From the NCBI GenBank assembly GCA_041558415.1, contig JBFFEY010000032.1, forward strand, positions 1-31,903: a stretch of 31,903 bases of DNA, given 5' to 3'. A program made the position numbers and the translations under genes. This stretch comes from SG8-39 sp041558415. GTDB lineage: Bacteria > Pseudomonadota > Gammaproteobacteria > Burkholderiales > SG8-39. The notes under the pieces are model-generated. The model saw only the letters and a list, made by a program, of their open reading frames with translations. It searched no databases and had not been told where the DNA came from. Positions 1 to 6,640 of the stretch are shown piece after piece. How positions within the stretch are numbered: the stretch's first letter is position 1; each line of letters starts with the position of its first letter.

Positions 1-275
1 AGTTCGCGACCGCACACAAGCTCGTCTCGATCGCCACGGCCGGTTCGTTCCCGCTGTTCCACGGCGGCCTGTTCTCGTACGCACCGGACTCGGAACAAAT
101 CGTCGAGCGCACGGTGAACTATATCGATCGCATCCTGCGCGGCGTGCGTCCCGCGGAGCTTCCGATCGAGCTGCCGTCGCGCTTCCTGTTCGTCGTCAAC
201 GCGAAGACCGCGCGCGCGATCGGCTTCACCGTGCCGCAAAGCCTGCTGCTGCGCGCCGACCACGTGATCGAATAA
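1..275 (+). CDS. ABC transporter substrate-binding protein, C-terminal fragment (ABC_sub_bind family)
   Basis: An open frame enters from the left edge in frame 3 and stops with TAA at 273-275, so only the last 90 or so residues are visible. The C-terminal pattern (HGGLFSYAPD, then DRILRGVRPAELPIE, then VVNAKTARAIG and a final LLLRADHVIE) is the characteristic end of the ABC_sub_bind (PF04392) periplasmic binding proteins. These proteins bind a small solute, often an amino acid or aromatic compound, for an ABC importer, and are strongly expanded in Betaproteobacteria and Bradyrhizobium. The substrate cannot be told from this part. No permease or ATPase gene follows, so any transport partners would lie to the left or elsewhere. 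Base composition is like the high-GC core, unlike the next gene. Confidence 0.85.
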   Translation, partial: FATAHKLVSIATAGSFPLFHGGLFSYAPDSEQIVERTVNYIDRILRGVRPAELPIELPSRFLFVVNAKTARAIGFTVPQSLLLRADHVIE

Positions 276-354
276 CCGACCGGTTGTGGCCGATAGGCGC
301 CGGCCCAGACCGACCTGAATCGAAGCTAAGCGGCCAATCGATTGTGGCGGCGCA

Positions 355-511
355 CAACTGCAATTGCCGGCTGGTCAGTCAAGCGCCTTGGCTCCATTCT
401 GGACCGCGCTCGGGCCTTCGCTTACCCTCGTACGGGTGTCACGCAGGGAGGGCTGGCGAGATGTCCGATCAATGGCTATTCAAGAGCGAGACCTACGACA
501 ACTGCAATTGC
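355..511 (+). repeat. 13-bp direct repeat CAACTGCAATTGC flanking a DUF1326 start
   Basis: CAACTGCAATTGC occurs at 355-367 in the leader and again at 499-511 inside the gene, where it encodes the Asn-Cys-Asn-Cys of the DUF1326 signature. Both copies contain the palindrome GCAATTGC and lie in the same reading frame, so the leader copy would also read Asn-Cys-Asn-Cys. It could be a relic of a duplicated gene start or a pair of binding sites; nothing here decides between them. Confidence 0.5.
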
Positions 512-1129
512 GCGATCAATTGCGGTTGCCAATTCAATCTACCTAGCACCCACGGTTACTGTCAGTCTGCGTTCGTCGGCAATATTGTTGCGGGCCATTT
601 CAATCGCACGCCGCTCCAGGGACTTAACTGGGCGGGGCTGTACAAGTGGCCTGGCGAGATCGCGGAGGGCAACGGGAAGCGACAGATCATCATCGATGAG
701 CGTGCGGACAAAGCGCAGCGGCAGGCTCTAGAGGCCATTATCTCGGGGGCCGCATGCGCACCATTGAGCAATTTCTTTTCGGTGTTCGCGTCGACATGCT
801 CGGAGTCCTGTGAGACTTTGTTTCTACCCATCAAGCTCGAGGCAGACCTTGAACGGCGAACGGCAAGTGTCGAGATACCCGGTGTCCTGAGAAGCAAGGG
901 CAGACCGAAGATCAACGCGTTCAACGGTCAACCTTTCCACATAGCGCTGGCGCGCCCGAGCGGAAGTTTCGAATTTACCTACGCGGAGCTCGGTCTGGGA
1001 ACGACCACAGTGATCGGCGACATGGAGATGGCATTCGAGGACTCTTGGGCGCACTTCTGTGTTCACCATTTCAACCAGGACGGTCTGGTGCGCGAGCGCT
1101 CGCGGCTCACGTCGTGGCTTGACAGCTAA
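461..1129 (+). CDS. DUF1326 domain protein, copy A (lower GC, Cys-rich)
   Basis: A 222-residue protein of the DUF1326 family, whose function is not established. The N-terminus has the family's CxC-x3-CxC cluster (C15, C17, C21, C23) and a fifth cysteine at C34; the second copy at 5930-6553 has the same five. Four further cysteines (in AAC, TCSESC and HFC) are not in that copy. The clustered cysteines suggest metal or thiol chemistry, which is inference. I chose ATG 461 because AGGGAGG lies 9 bases upstream and the Trp-containing start aligns with copy B; the frame stays open back to 284, but that part does not resemble the family. A hand count of the first 200 bases gives about 54% GC, far below the surrounding genes, and AAT/CAA-type codons are common. 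Recent transfer is plausible. No signal peptide is seen. Confidence 0.85.
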   Translation: MSDQWLFKSETYDNCNCAINCGCQFNLPSTHGYCQSAFVGNIVAGHFNRTPLQGLNWAGLYKWPGEIAEGNGKRQIIIDERADKAQRQALEAIISGAACAPLSNFFSVFASTCSESCETLFLPIKLEADLERRTASVEIPGVLRSKGRPKINAFNGQPFHIALARPSGSFEFTYAELGLGTTTVIGDMEMAFEDSWAHFCVHHFNQDGLVRERSRLTSWLDS

Positions 1130-1269
1130 GCTGACGTGGTCAGGCTCGTTTTGGCCGACTACGGCGGGGTGGATTATTCGGCCGGTGGAGGGCTCACTTT
1201 TCGGACAACACGATTTGCCGCCAGGCTTGTCGCATTCCGGTCTCCCCGTCGTGCGCGCGGGTGCAGAAA

Positions 1270-1298
1270 TTGACTGAGCGGTGCGTGTGCTTTAGCCT
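1270..1298 (+). promoter_or_regulatory. Sigma-70-like promoter for the GYD gene
   Basis: TTGACT at 1270-1275 is followed after exactly 17 bases by TAGCCT at 1293-1298. Transcription would start near 1305, giving a leader of about 65 nt before ATG 1370. Most of that leader is the hairpin at 1311-1353. This is a consensus match only. Confidence 0.5.
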
Positions 1299-1310
1299 GA
1301 TCAGGTGGTG

Positions 1311-1353
1311 CCGGCGAGCGGCTGCCGCATCCGGCGGCTGCTCCGGTTTTTTT
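1311..1353 (+). terminator. Intrinsic-terminator-like hairpin in the GYD leader (possible attenuator)
   Basis: The arms 1316-1327 and 1332-1343 form a 12-bp stem (10 Watson-Crick pairs, two G-U) around a CATC loop. CCG/CGG outer pairs can extend it. It is followed by seven T at 1347-1353. The Shine-Dalgarno sequence GGAGGAGG begins at 1357 and the ATG is at 1370. There is no room for a promoter between the hairpin and the gene, so every transcript of the gene must read through it. Confidence 0.7.
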
Positions 1354-1369
1354 AACGGAGGAGGATCCG

Positions 1370-1702
1370 ATGCCGATTTACCTTTACGAACTCTCGTACA
1401 CTGCCGAGTCGATCGCCGCGCAGATCAAGGCGCCGCAGGACCGGTTGGAGACCGCGGCACGTCCCGTGCTGCAAGCGGTCGGCGGTAAGCTGCTGGGAGG
1501 CGGTTATGCCTTTGGTGACCACGACGTCGTCATCCTGTACGAAGCACCGGACGACGAGAGCGCGGCTGCCGTGGCGCTAGCGGTTGCGGGGGGTGGCGCC
1601 ATTCGGTCGTCCAAGACCACAAAGCTGCTGACCGGCGCGCAGTGGGTGACTTCGCTCAAGAAAGCCGGGACGGTCACGTCGACATACAAGCCGGCACGCT
1701 GA
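1370..1702 (+). CDS. GYD domain protein
   Basis: A 110-residue protein matching the GYD domain family (PF08734), small ferredoxin-like-fold proteins of unknown function. The features seen are an N-terminal beta strand (MPIYLYELSYT), a helix around residues 25-40, the GGYAFGDHDVVILYEAPDDE core that corresponds to the family's Gly-Tyr-Asp region, and an Ala-rich helix followed by a Thr-rich strand. Here the family's GxYD core reads GDHD, with His in place of Tyr. A very strong ribosome binding site (GGAGGAGG, 5-base spacing) sets the start. The upstream DUF1326 gene ends 240 bp earlier and a terminator-like hairpin lies between them, so the two are probably not one simple operon. The convergent neighbour is the SDR gene. 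Confidence 0.85.
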   Translation: MPIYLYELSYTAESIAAQIKAPQDRLETAARPVLQAVGGKLLGGGYAFGDHDVVILYEAPDDESAAAVALAVAGGGAIRSSKTTKLLTGAQWVTSLKKAGTVTSTYKPAR

Positions 1703-1724
1703 CGCCCGGGCGAAGGCTTCAGCA

Positions 1725-1749
1725 GGCGTGCCGGCCTGGCCGGTACGCC
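1725..1749. terminator. GC-rich hairpin between convergent genes
   Basis: Arms 1725-1734 and 1740-1749 pair over 10 bp with one G-U and a 5-base loop. It lies 23 bases after the GYD stop and about 105 bases from the SDR stop on the other strand. No T-run follows on either strand, so it is at most a weak or Rho-assisted bidirectional terminator. Confidence 0.35.
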
Positions 1750-1855
1750 GGCTGCGCCGCCGGCGCGGTAGGCTGGACAGGGATCTGGCCGCCCGGCAGG
1801 GCGTGAGGCCGCGGGGTCGCAAGGCGCCGGTCGCGCGCAACCCGCGGCGAGGCGC

Positions 1856-2617
1856 TCAGCCCTGGACGGAATACCCGCCGTCGACCGGAATCGCCGTTCC
1901 GGTGACGAAATCCGAGTCGCTGCTCGCGAGAAACACCGCGATGCCGCGGAAGTCGTCCGGCTTGCCCCAGCGCCCGGCGGGCGTGCGCTTGAGCACGTTC
2001 TCGTGCAGCCCCTCGACCTGCTCGCGCGCGCGCACCGTGAGCGCGGTGTCGATCCAGCCCGGCAGGATCGCGTTCACCTGGATGTGGTCCTTCGCCCAGG
2101 CGCAGGCGCAGGCCTTGGTGAACTGCACGATGCCGCCCTTGGAGGCGGCGTAGGCGGGCGTGAAGCTGGCGCCGAAGATCGACATCATCGAGCCGATGTT
2201 GATGATCTTGCCGCCGCCGGCTCTCTTCATCGCGGGGTAGGCGGCGTGCGAGCAGAGGTAGGCGCTGGTGAGGTTGGTCTCGAGCACCTCGCGCCATTCG
2301 GCCAGCGTGAGCTGGTCGGGCGGCTTGCGGATGTTGATGCCGGCGTTGTTGACGAGAATGTCGAGACGTCCGCAGGCGTCGACCGTTTTCGCGACGAGCG
2401 CCCTGACCGACGCCTCGTCGGCGACGTCCACCGCGAAGGGGCGCGCCGCGCCGCCCCTAAGCGCAGCGATCTGCGCCACCGCCGCGGCCGACTTTTCCTG
2501 ATCGCGACCGGCAATGATCACCGTGGCGCCGGCCACCGCGAGCCCCTTCGCCATGCCGAGGCCGATGCCGCCGTTGCCGCCGGTGACGATGGCGACCCTG
2601 CCTTTCAGATCGAACAT
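1856..2617 (-). CDS. SDR-family NAD(P)-dependent oxidoreductase (gluconate 5-dehydrogenase / KduD-like)
   Basis: A complete 253-residue classical short-chain dehydrogenase/reductase, acting in the cytoplasm on a hydroxyl or keto substrate with NAD(P). Visible motifs are the cofactor loop TGGNGGIG (residues 12-19), D64, NNAG (90-93), catalytic N115, S143, Y156 and K160 (YAASK), and the PGWIDT segment. The C-terminal GTAIPVDGGYS is typical. Length and the NIRKPP segment after NNAG resemble 2-deoxy-D-gluconate 3-dehydrogenase / gluconate 5-dehydrogenase enzymes, but SDR substrates cannot be read from motifs. R38 after the second strand (AGRD) leaves room for NADP. The start has a GGGAG ribosome binding site a few bases upstream. 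It is a single-gene unit, divergent from the DUF1538 operon. Confidence 0.92.
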   Translation of the reverse strand: MFDLKGRVAIVTGGNGGIGLGMAKGLAVAGATVIIAGRDQEKSAAAVAQIAALRGGAARPFAVDVADEASVRALVAKTVDACGRLDILVNNAGINIRKPPDQLTLAEWREVLETNLTSAYLCSHAAYPAMKRAGGGKIINIGSMMSIFGASFTPAYAASKGGIVQFTKACACAWAKDHIQVNAILPGWIDTALTVRAREQVEGLHENVLKRTPAGRWGKPDDFRGIAVFLASSDSDFVTGTAIPVDGGYSVQG

Positions 2618-2655
2618 GTTGCTCCCTCGCTAATCGCTGTGCGAAACCGGACGAG

Positions 2656-2684
2656 AGCCTAAACGCGGCTCCGCTTTCGCTCAA
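2656..2684 (-). promoter_or_regulatory. Sigma-70-like promoter for the SDR gene
   Basis: On the minus strand TTGAGC (2684-2679) is separated by 17 bases from TAGGCT (2661-2656), about 40 bases before the SDR start. It abuts the -10-like element of the divergent operon. Confidence 0.4.
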
Positions 2685-2706
2685 GTCGGCTGCCGCGCGG
2701 CCTGCG

Positions 2707-2712
2707 TAAAAT
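2707..2712 (+). promoter_or_regulatory. -10 element TAAAAT of the DUF1538-PII-CBS-ettA operon
   Basis: TAAAAT matches TATAAT at five of six bases, a rare string in this GC-rich sequence. No good -35 is visible 16-18 bases upstream. Initiation near 2719 would place the ATG at 2711 inside the promoter and leave ATG 2723 almost at the RNA 5' end. Confidence 0.4.
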
Positions 2713-2722
2713 GCGCGCGGCG

Positions 2723-3415
2723 ATGCGACCGCTGCCGCACCTAAAGCGCACGCTGCTCGGCTTCGCCTATGTGCTGGTGGGGCTGGCGCTGTTCCTCGCC
2801 GGGCTGGAAGAAGCGCTTTTCCCGCTCGGCCGGCTGATGGCCAAGAGCCTCACCGACCCGGCGTTCATCGGCACCGCGGCGGCGACCTGGCGCGACTACG
2901 GCTGGGTCTACGCCTTCGCCGCAGCGATCGGCTTCGCCACCACGGTGGCCGAGCCGGCGCTCATCGCCGTCTCGATCAAAGCCTCCGAGGTCTCCGGCGG
3001 CACGATCACCGTGTGGGGACTGCGCAGCGCGGTGGCCATCGGCGTCGCCGTCGGCATCGCGCTCGGCAGCTTCCGCATCGTCACCGGCACGCCGCTGCAC
3101 TGGTACATCGTCGCCGGCTACGTCGTGGTGGTGGTGCAGACCTACTTTGCGCCGCGCACGATCATCCCGCTCGCGTACGATTCGGGGGGCGTGACCACCT
3201 CGACGGTGACCGTGCCGCTGGTCGCGGCGCTCGGCCTGGGGCTGGCGACGACGGTGCCCGGTCGCAGCGCGCTGCTCGACGGCTTCGGGCTGATCGCCTT
3301 CGCGAGCCTGTTCCCGATCATGAGCGTGATGGGCTATGCCCAGCTCGGCGAGTGGCGGGCACGGCGCGGGGCGCGGCGGCGCCAGGCACAGCTGCTGCAG
3401 GACCAACCGTTTTGA
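2723..3415 (+). CDS. DUF1538 family membrane protein (putative transporter or channel)
   Basis: A 230-residue integral membrane protein with about six hydrophobic segments: LLGFAYVLVGLALFLAGL, FAAAIGFATTVAEPALIAV, AVAIGVAVGIALGSF, WYIVAGYVVVVVQTYF, VTVPLVAALGLGLATTV and IAFASLFPIMSVMGYA. The TTVAEPAL and DSGGVTTSTVTVP motifs are hallmarks of the DUF1538 family (PF07556) as I know it. Its function is unknown; transport is inferred. Family members I recall begin with one more helix before the RPLPHL segment and often come as two tandem genes; here there is one short copy. ATG 2711 is in frame, but overlaps the -10-like TAAAAT and neither start has a Shine-Dalgarno sequence, so I prefer 2723. 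It is the first gene of a four-gene operon with PII-like, CBS and EttA proteins. Confidence 0.85.
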   Translation: MRPLPHLKRTLLGFAYVLVGLALFLAGLEEALFPLGRLMAKSLTDPAFIGTAAATWRDYGWVYAFAAAIGFATTVAEPALIAVSIKASEVSGGTITVWGLRSAVAIGVAVGIALGSFRIVTGTPLHWYIVAGYVVVVVQTYFAPRTIIPLAYDSGGVTTSTVTVPLVAALGLGLATTVPGRSALLDGFGLIAFASLFPIMSVMGYAQLGEWRARRGARRRQAQLLQDQPF

Positions 3416-3439
3416 GGATTTCATGAAGGAGGCGCGCAG

Positions 3440-3790
3440 ATGCATTTCAAACTGATCATCGTGATGGTCGAGGACGACAAGTCGGACGCCGTGCTCGACG
3501 CCGCGCGCGAGGCGGGCGCCACCGGCGCCACCGTGCTCAACCAGGCACGTGGCGAGGGCATTCAGCCGCAGAAGACCTTTCTCGGCCTGAGCCTGGAGGC
3601 GCGGCGCGACGTGCTGCTGCTGCTGGTCGAGGAGCACCGCAGCCGCAGGATCCTGGAGCGTATTGCCGAGGTGGGCAGCTTCGACAGCTCGCCCGGCACC
3701 GGCATCGCCTTCCAGATCGACGTCGAGGACGCGGTCGGCGTGCGCCACCAGATGCGCTCGCTGTCGAAACAGGTCGAGGAGGAGCTATGA
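3440..3790 (+). CDS. PII-like nitrogen-regulator family protein
   Basis: A 116-residue protein with the alpha/beta layout of PII signalling proteins: an N-terminal strand (MHFKLIIVMVED), a helix, a short loop where the T-loop belongs (around residues 34-50), a second strand (RRDVLLLLVEE), the helix RSRRILERIAEVG, and a B-loop-like SSPGTGIAFQIDVEDAVGV segment. PII proteins are trimers that bind adenine nucleotides between subunits and press the T-loop into a transporter or enzyme. The T-loop is short and lacks the Tyr uridylylated in GlnB/GlnK, so this is a divergent relative. The start is fixed by AAGGAGG 8 bases upstream. It sits 24 bp after DUF1538 and its stop overlaps the CBS gene, so the membrane protein is the obvious candidate partner (inference). 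Confidence 0.82.
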   Translation: MHFKLIIVMVEDDKSDAVLDAAREAGATGATVLNQARGEGIQPQKTFLGLSLEARRDVLLLLVEEHRSRRILERIAEVGSFDSSPGTGIAFQIDVEDAVGVRHQMRSLSKQVEEEL

Positions 3791-4254
3791 GCGAGCAAGG
3801 TGATGTCAAGCGGGCGATCCGCGTGATCCGTGTACGTGACGTGATGAAGGTCGGCGTCGACATGGTCGACGGCCTCACGACCGTCGCGGACGCGCTGCGC
3901 ATGATGAAGTACGTCGACACCAATACGCTGATCGTCGACAAGCGCGACGCCGACGACGAGTACGGCATCGTGCTGCTGTCGGACATTGCGCGCGAGGTGC
4001 TCGCCAAGGACCGTGCGCCCGAGCGGGTCAACGTCTACGAAATCATGGCCAAGCCGGTGATCTCGGTCGAGCCCAGCCTCGATATCCGCTACTGCGCGCG
4101 GCTGTTCGACAAGTTCGGCCTGGCGCGCGCGCCGGTGATCGAGCACGGCAAGGTGATCGGCATCGTCAGCTACACCGAGATGGTGCTGAAAGGTTTGTGC
4201 GCCGACATTCCGGGCGGCCCGCCGGTGACGGGCGCCCCCGGCGGAGGCCGCTGA
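3787..4254 (+). CDS. CBS-domain pair protein
   Basis: A 155-residue soluble protein made of two CBS domains in tandem: roughly residues 10-72 (RVRDVMKVGVDMVDGLTTVADALRMM through GIVLLSDIAREVL) and 78-140 (VYEIMAKPVISVEPSLDIRYCARLF through GKVIGIVSYTEMV). Such a Bateman module commonly binds AMP, ADP, ATP or S-adenosylmethionine and reports energy state. There is no fused catalytic or DNA-binding domain, so it probably acts on a partner. The ATG overlaps the last four bases of the PII-like gene (ATGA), a sign of translational coupling, and its own TGA overlaps the ettA start. The C-terminus ends in a loose Gly/Pro tail; its codons contain the ettA ribosome binding site. Confidence 0.9.
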   Translation: MSEQGDVKRAIRVIRVRDVMKVGVDMVDGLTTVADALRMMKYVDTNTLIVDKRDADDEYGIVLLSDIAREVLAKDRAPERVNVYEIMAKPVISVEPSLDIRYCARLFDKFGLARAPVIEHGKVIGIVSYTEMVLKGLCADIPGGPPVTGAPGGGR

Positions 4255-5912
4255 TGGCGCAGTACGCCTACACCATGCGGCGGGTCTCCAAGGTCGTCCC
4301 GCCCAAGCGCAGCATCCTGCGCAACATCTCGCTCAACTTCTTCCACGGCGCGAAGATCGGCGTGCTCGGCCTGAACGGCTCGGGCAAGTCGACGCTGCTG
4401 CGCATCATGGCAGGTGTCGACAAGGACTACGACGGCGAGTTCATCTCCGACCCCAAGCTGAAGATCGGCTTCCTGCCGCAGGAGCCGGCGCTCGACGAGT
4501 CGAAGGACGTGCGCGGCAACGTCGAAGCGGGCCTCGGCGAGCTGCTCGCGGCGAAGGGGCGGCTCGAGGAGATCTACGCCGCCTACGCCGAGCCGGACGC
4601 GGACTTCGACAAGCTGGCCGAGGAGCAGGCGCGGCTCGAAGCCACGCTCGGCGCGAGCGACATCGAGCACCGGCTCGAAATCGCGGCCGACGCGCTGCGC
4701 CTGCCGCCCTGGGACGCGGACGTGCGCACGCTCTCGGGCGGCGAACGGCGTCGCGTCGCGCTCTGCCGCCTGTTGCTGTCGGAGCCCGACCTGCTGCTGC
4801 TCGACGAGCCGACCAACCATCTGGACGCGCTCTCGGTGCGCTGGCTCGAGCAGTACCTCGAGCGCTTCGCCGGCACCGTGATCGCGGTGACGCACGACCG
4901 CTACTTCCTCGACAACGTCGCCGGCTGGATTCTCGAGCTCGACCGCGGCCACGGCATTCCCTGGGAGGGCAACTACTCGTCCTGGCTCGAGCAGAAGGAG
5001 CGGCGCCTCGAGATCGAGGCCAAGCAGGAAGCCGCGCGCATCAAGACCATGAAGGCCGAGCTGGCGTGGGTGCGGGCGAACCCCAAGGCGCGCCAGGCGA
5101 AATCGAAGGCCCGCCTCGCCAAGTTCGAAGAGCTCGAGTCGCAGGAGTTCCAGGCGAGAAACGAAACCAACGAGATCTACATCCCGCCCGGGCCGCAGCT
5201 CGGCAACCTGGTGATCGAGGCCGAGGGGCTGAAGAAGGCCTTCGGCGAGCGGCTGCTGTTCGACGCGCTGTCGTTTCGCCTGCCGCGCGGTGGCATCGTC
5301 GGCATCATCGGGCCGAACGGCGCCGGCAAGACGACGCTGTTCCGCATGCTGGTCGGGCAGGAAAAGCCGGACGCCGGGACGCTGCGGATCGGCGAGACGG
5401 CGAAGCTCGCCTACGTCGACCAGAGCCGCCAGACGCTCGATGCCGGCAAGACGGTTTGGGAGGAGATCTCCGACGGGCTCGACCTGATCCAGGTCGGCAG
5501 CTACTCGACACCGAGCCGCTCGTACGTCGCGCGCTTCAATTTCCGCGGCGCCGACCAGCAAAAGCGGGTCGGCGAGCTCTCGGGCGGCGAGCGCAACCGC
5601 GTGCACCTCGCCAAGGTGCTGCGCGCCGGCGGCAACGTGCTGCTGCTCGACGAGCCGACCAACGACCTCGATGTCGAGACGCTGCGCGCGCTGGAGGAGG
5701 CGCTGCTCGACTTCCCCGGCTGCGCGGTGGTGATCTCGCACGACCGCTGGTTCCTCGACCGCGTCGCGACGCACATCCTCGCCTTCGAAGGCGATTCGCG
5801 CGCGGTCTGGTACGAAGGCAACTTCGCGGACTACGTCGCCGACTTCCGCGCGCGCATGGGCGAGGACGCCGACAACCCGCACCGCATCCGCTACCGGCCG
5901 CTGGCGGGCTAG
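4254..5912 (+). CDS. ettA: Energy-dependent translational throttle protein EttA (ABC-F ATPase)
   Basis: A 552-residue ABC-F protein, close to the 555 of E. coli EttA. EttA binds the ribosomal E site and gates the first elongation steps according to the ADP/ATP ratio. There are two ABC cassettes: Walker A GLNGSGKST (residues 39-47) and GPNGAGKTT (about 353), signatures LSGGERRR (about 160) and LSGGERNR (about 442), and Walker B LLLLDEPTNHLD and LLLDEPTNDLD. No membrane segment is present. The segment after the first cassette is rich in Lys/Glu/Arg and is the expected P-site tRNA interaction linker. The C-terminus RIRYRPLAG matches EttA endings. ATG 4254 overlaps the CBS stop (TGATG), with GGAGG 6 bases upstream; the longer frame from 4197 would only overlap the CBS gene. 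Last gene of the DUF1538 operon. Confidence 0.95.
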   Translation: MAQYAYTMRRVSKVVPPKRSILRNISLNFFHGAKIGVLGLNGSGKSTLLRIMAGVDKDYDGEFISDPKLKIGFLPQEPALDESKDVRGNVEAGLGELLAAKGRLEEIYAAYAEPDADFDKLAEEQARLEATLGASDIEHRLEIAADALRLPPWDADVRTLSGGERRRVALCRLLLSEPDLLLLDEPTNHLDALSVRWLEQYLERFAGTVIAVTHDRYFLDNVAGWILELDRGHGIPWEGNYSSWLEQKERRLEIEAKQEAARIKTMKAELAWVRANPKARQAKSKARLAKFEELESQEFQARNETNEIYIPPGPQLGNLVIEAEGLKKAFGERLLFDALSFRLPRGGIVGIIGPNGAGKTTLFRMLVGQEKPDAGTLRIGETAKLAYVDQSRQTLDAGKTVWEEISDGLDLIQVGSYSTPSRSYVARFNFRGADQQKRVGELSGGERNRVHLAKVLRAGGNVLLLDEPTNDLDVETLRALEEALLDFPGCAVVISHDRWFLDRVATHILAFEGDSRAVWYEGNFADYVADFRARMGEDADNPHRIRYRPLAG

Positions 5913-5938
5913 GCCCGCGCGCGCGCCGGCTACGCCAG
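5901..5938. terminator. Dyad spanning the stop codons of ettA and DUF1326 copy B
   Basis: CTGGCG (5901-5906) can pair with CGCCAG (5933-5938), enclosing both stop codons. An alternative perfect hairpin, GCGGGC / GCCCGC at 5904-5918, has the ettA TAG as its loop. Only 17 bp separate the two convergent genes, so a bidirectional terminator would have to be built from coding sequence. No T-run follows. Confidence 0.35.
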
Positions 5939-6553
5939 CCCGCGCGGGCTGTGGTCGACCAGCGCCAGGTTGCTGTTGCTGCCCTTGTGCTCGAAGCGGA
6001 TCTGGCCGGTGCCGCGCAGCACCGCCGTCTGCGCGATGTCGACCTCGTGGTACTCGAAACCGTCCGGCAACTGCACGATCACGCGATGCTCCGCCCCGGT
6101 GGCCGGCACGATCAGCGGCACGGCCTCGGCCTCGGCGTGGCCCTTGACGACGAGGCGCGCCCGACGGCGCGCCTTGTCGAATGACCACTCGATCGGCACG
6201 CTCTGCGGCTCGAGCAGGTTGGTCACCAGCGAGGCGAAAATTTCGAACAAAGGTCCGCCGTTCTGCCCCGAGAGGATGGCGAGCAGCGCATCGCGCTGCG
6301 CGGCGCTCGCGCGGTCGCTGATGAACGGCTGCAGCGTGCCGTTGCCCTCGTGCAGCGCGCCCGGGAAGTGGTAGCTGAAGGCGAAGTCCAGCGCGTCGAG
6401 ACGCTCGGCGCCGAAGAAGCCCTCCTCGATGTGCATGCCGTTCAGCCCTTCGCAGAACGGCTGCGGAGCCGGTACCCCGACGGTGTCGCAGGGACAATGC
6501 GCCACACAGTTGCAGTTCTTGAAGTACTGGCCCTTCAGTCTCCAGTCGGTCAT
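5930..6553 (-). CDS. DUF1326 domain protein, copy B
   Basis: A 207-residue DUF1326 protein of unknown function. It carries CxC-x3-CxC at C14, C16, C20, C22 (NCNCVAHCPC) and a fifth cysteine at C34, matching copy A at 461-1129 position for position apart from one residue. It lacks copy A's four additional cysteines. Two later regions also match in layout: EGNGTLQPFISDRASAAQRDAL corresponds to EGNGKRQIIIDERADKAQRQAL. The start is ATG 6553, preceded by GGAGGGG about 9 bases away; the upstream in-frame start would place that site inside the gene. GC content is that of the core genome, unlike copy A. It follows the EamA transporter gene by 87 bp, and a TACAGT hexamer (6613-6608) in the gap may be its own -10. 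Confidence 0.87.
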   Translation of the reverse strand: MTDWRLKGQYFKNCNCVAHCPCDTVGVPAPQPFCEGLNGMHIEEGFFGAERLDALDFAFSYHFPGALHEGNGTLQPFISDRASAAQRDALLAILSGQNGGPLFEIFASLVTNLLEPQSVPIEWSFDKARRRARLVVKGHAEAEAVPLIVPATGAEHRVIVQLPDGFEYHEVDIAQTAVLRGTGQIRFEHKGSNSNLALVDHSPRGLA

Positions 6554-6640
6554 GGCATTCCCCTCCGGTTCGCCCCCCACGCGCGCGCGTCGGTCGCGGC
6601 GCGAGGTACTGTAGTCCTTCCCGCGCCGGCCGAACAGAGG

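Noticed and set aside
284..460. N-terminal extension of DUF1326 copy A to the upstream ATG
   Set aside because: The extension does not match the family; ATG 461 has a strong ribosome binding site and aligns with copy B.
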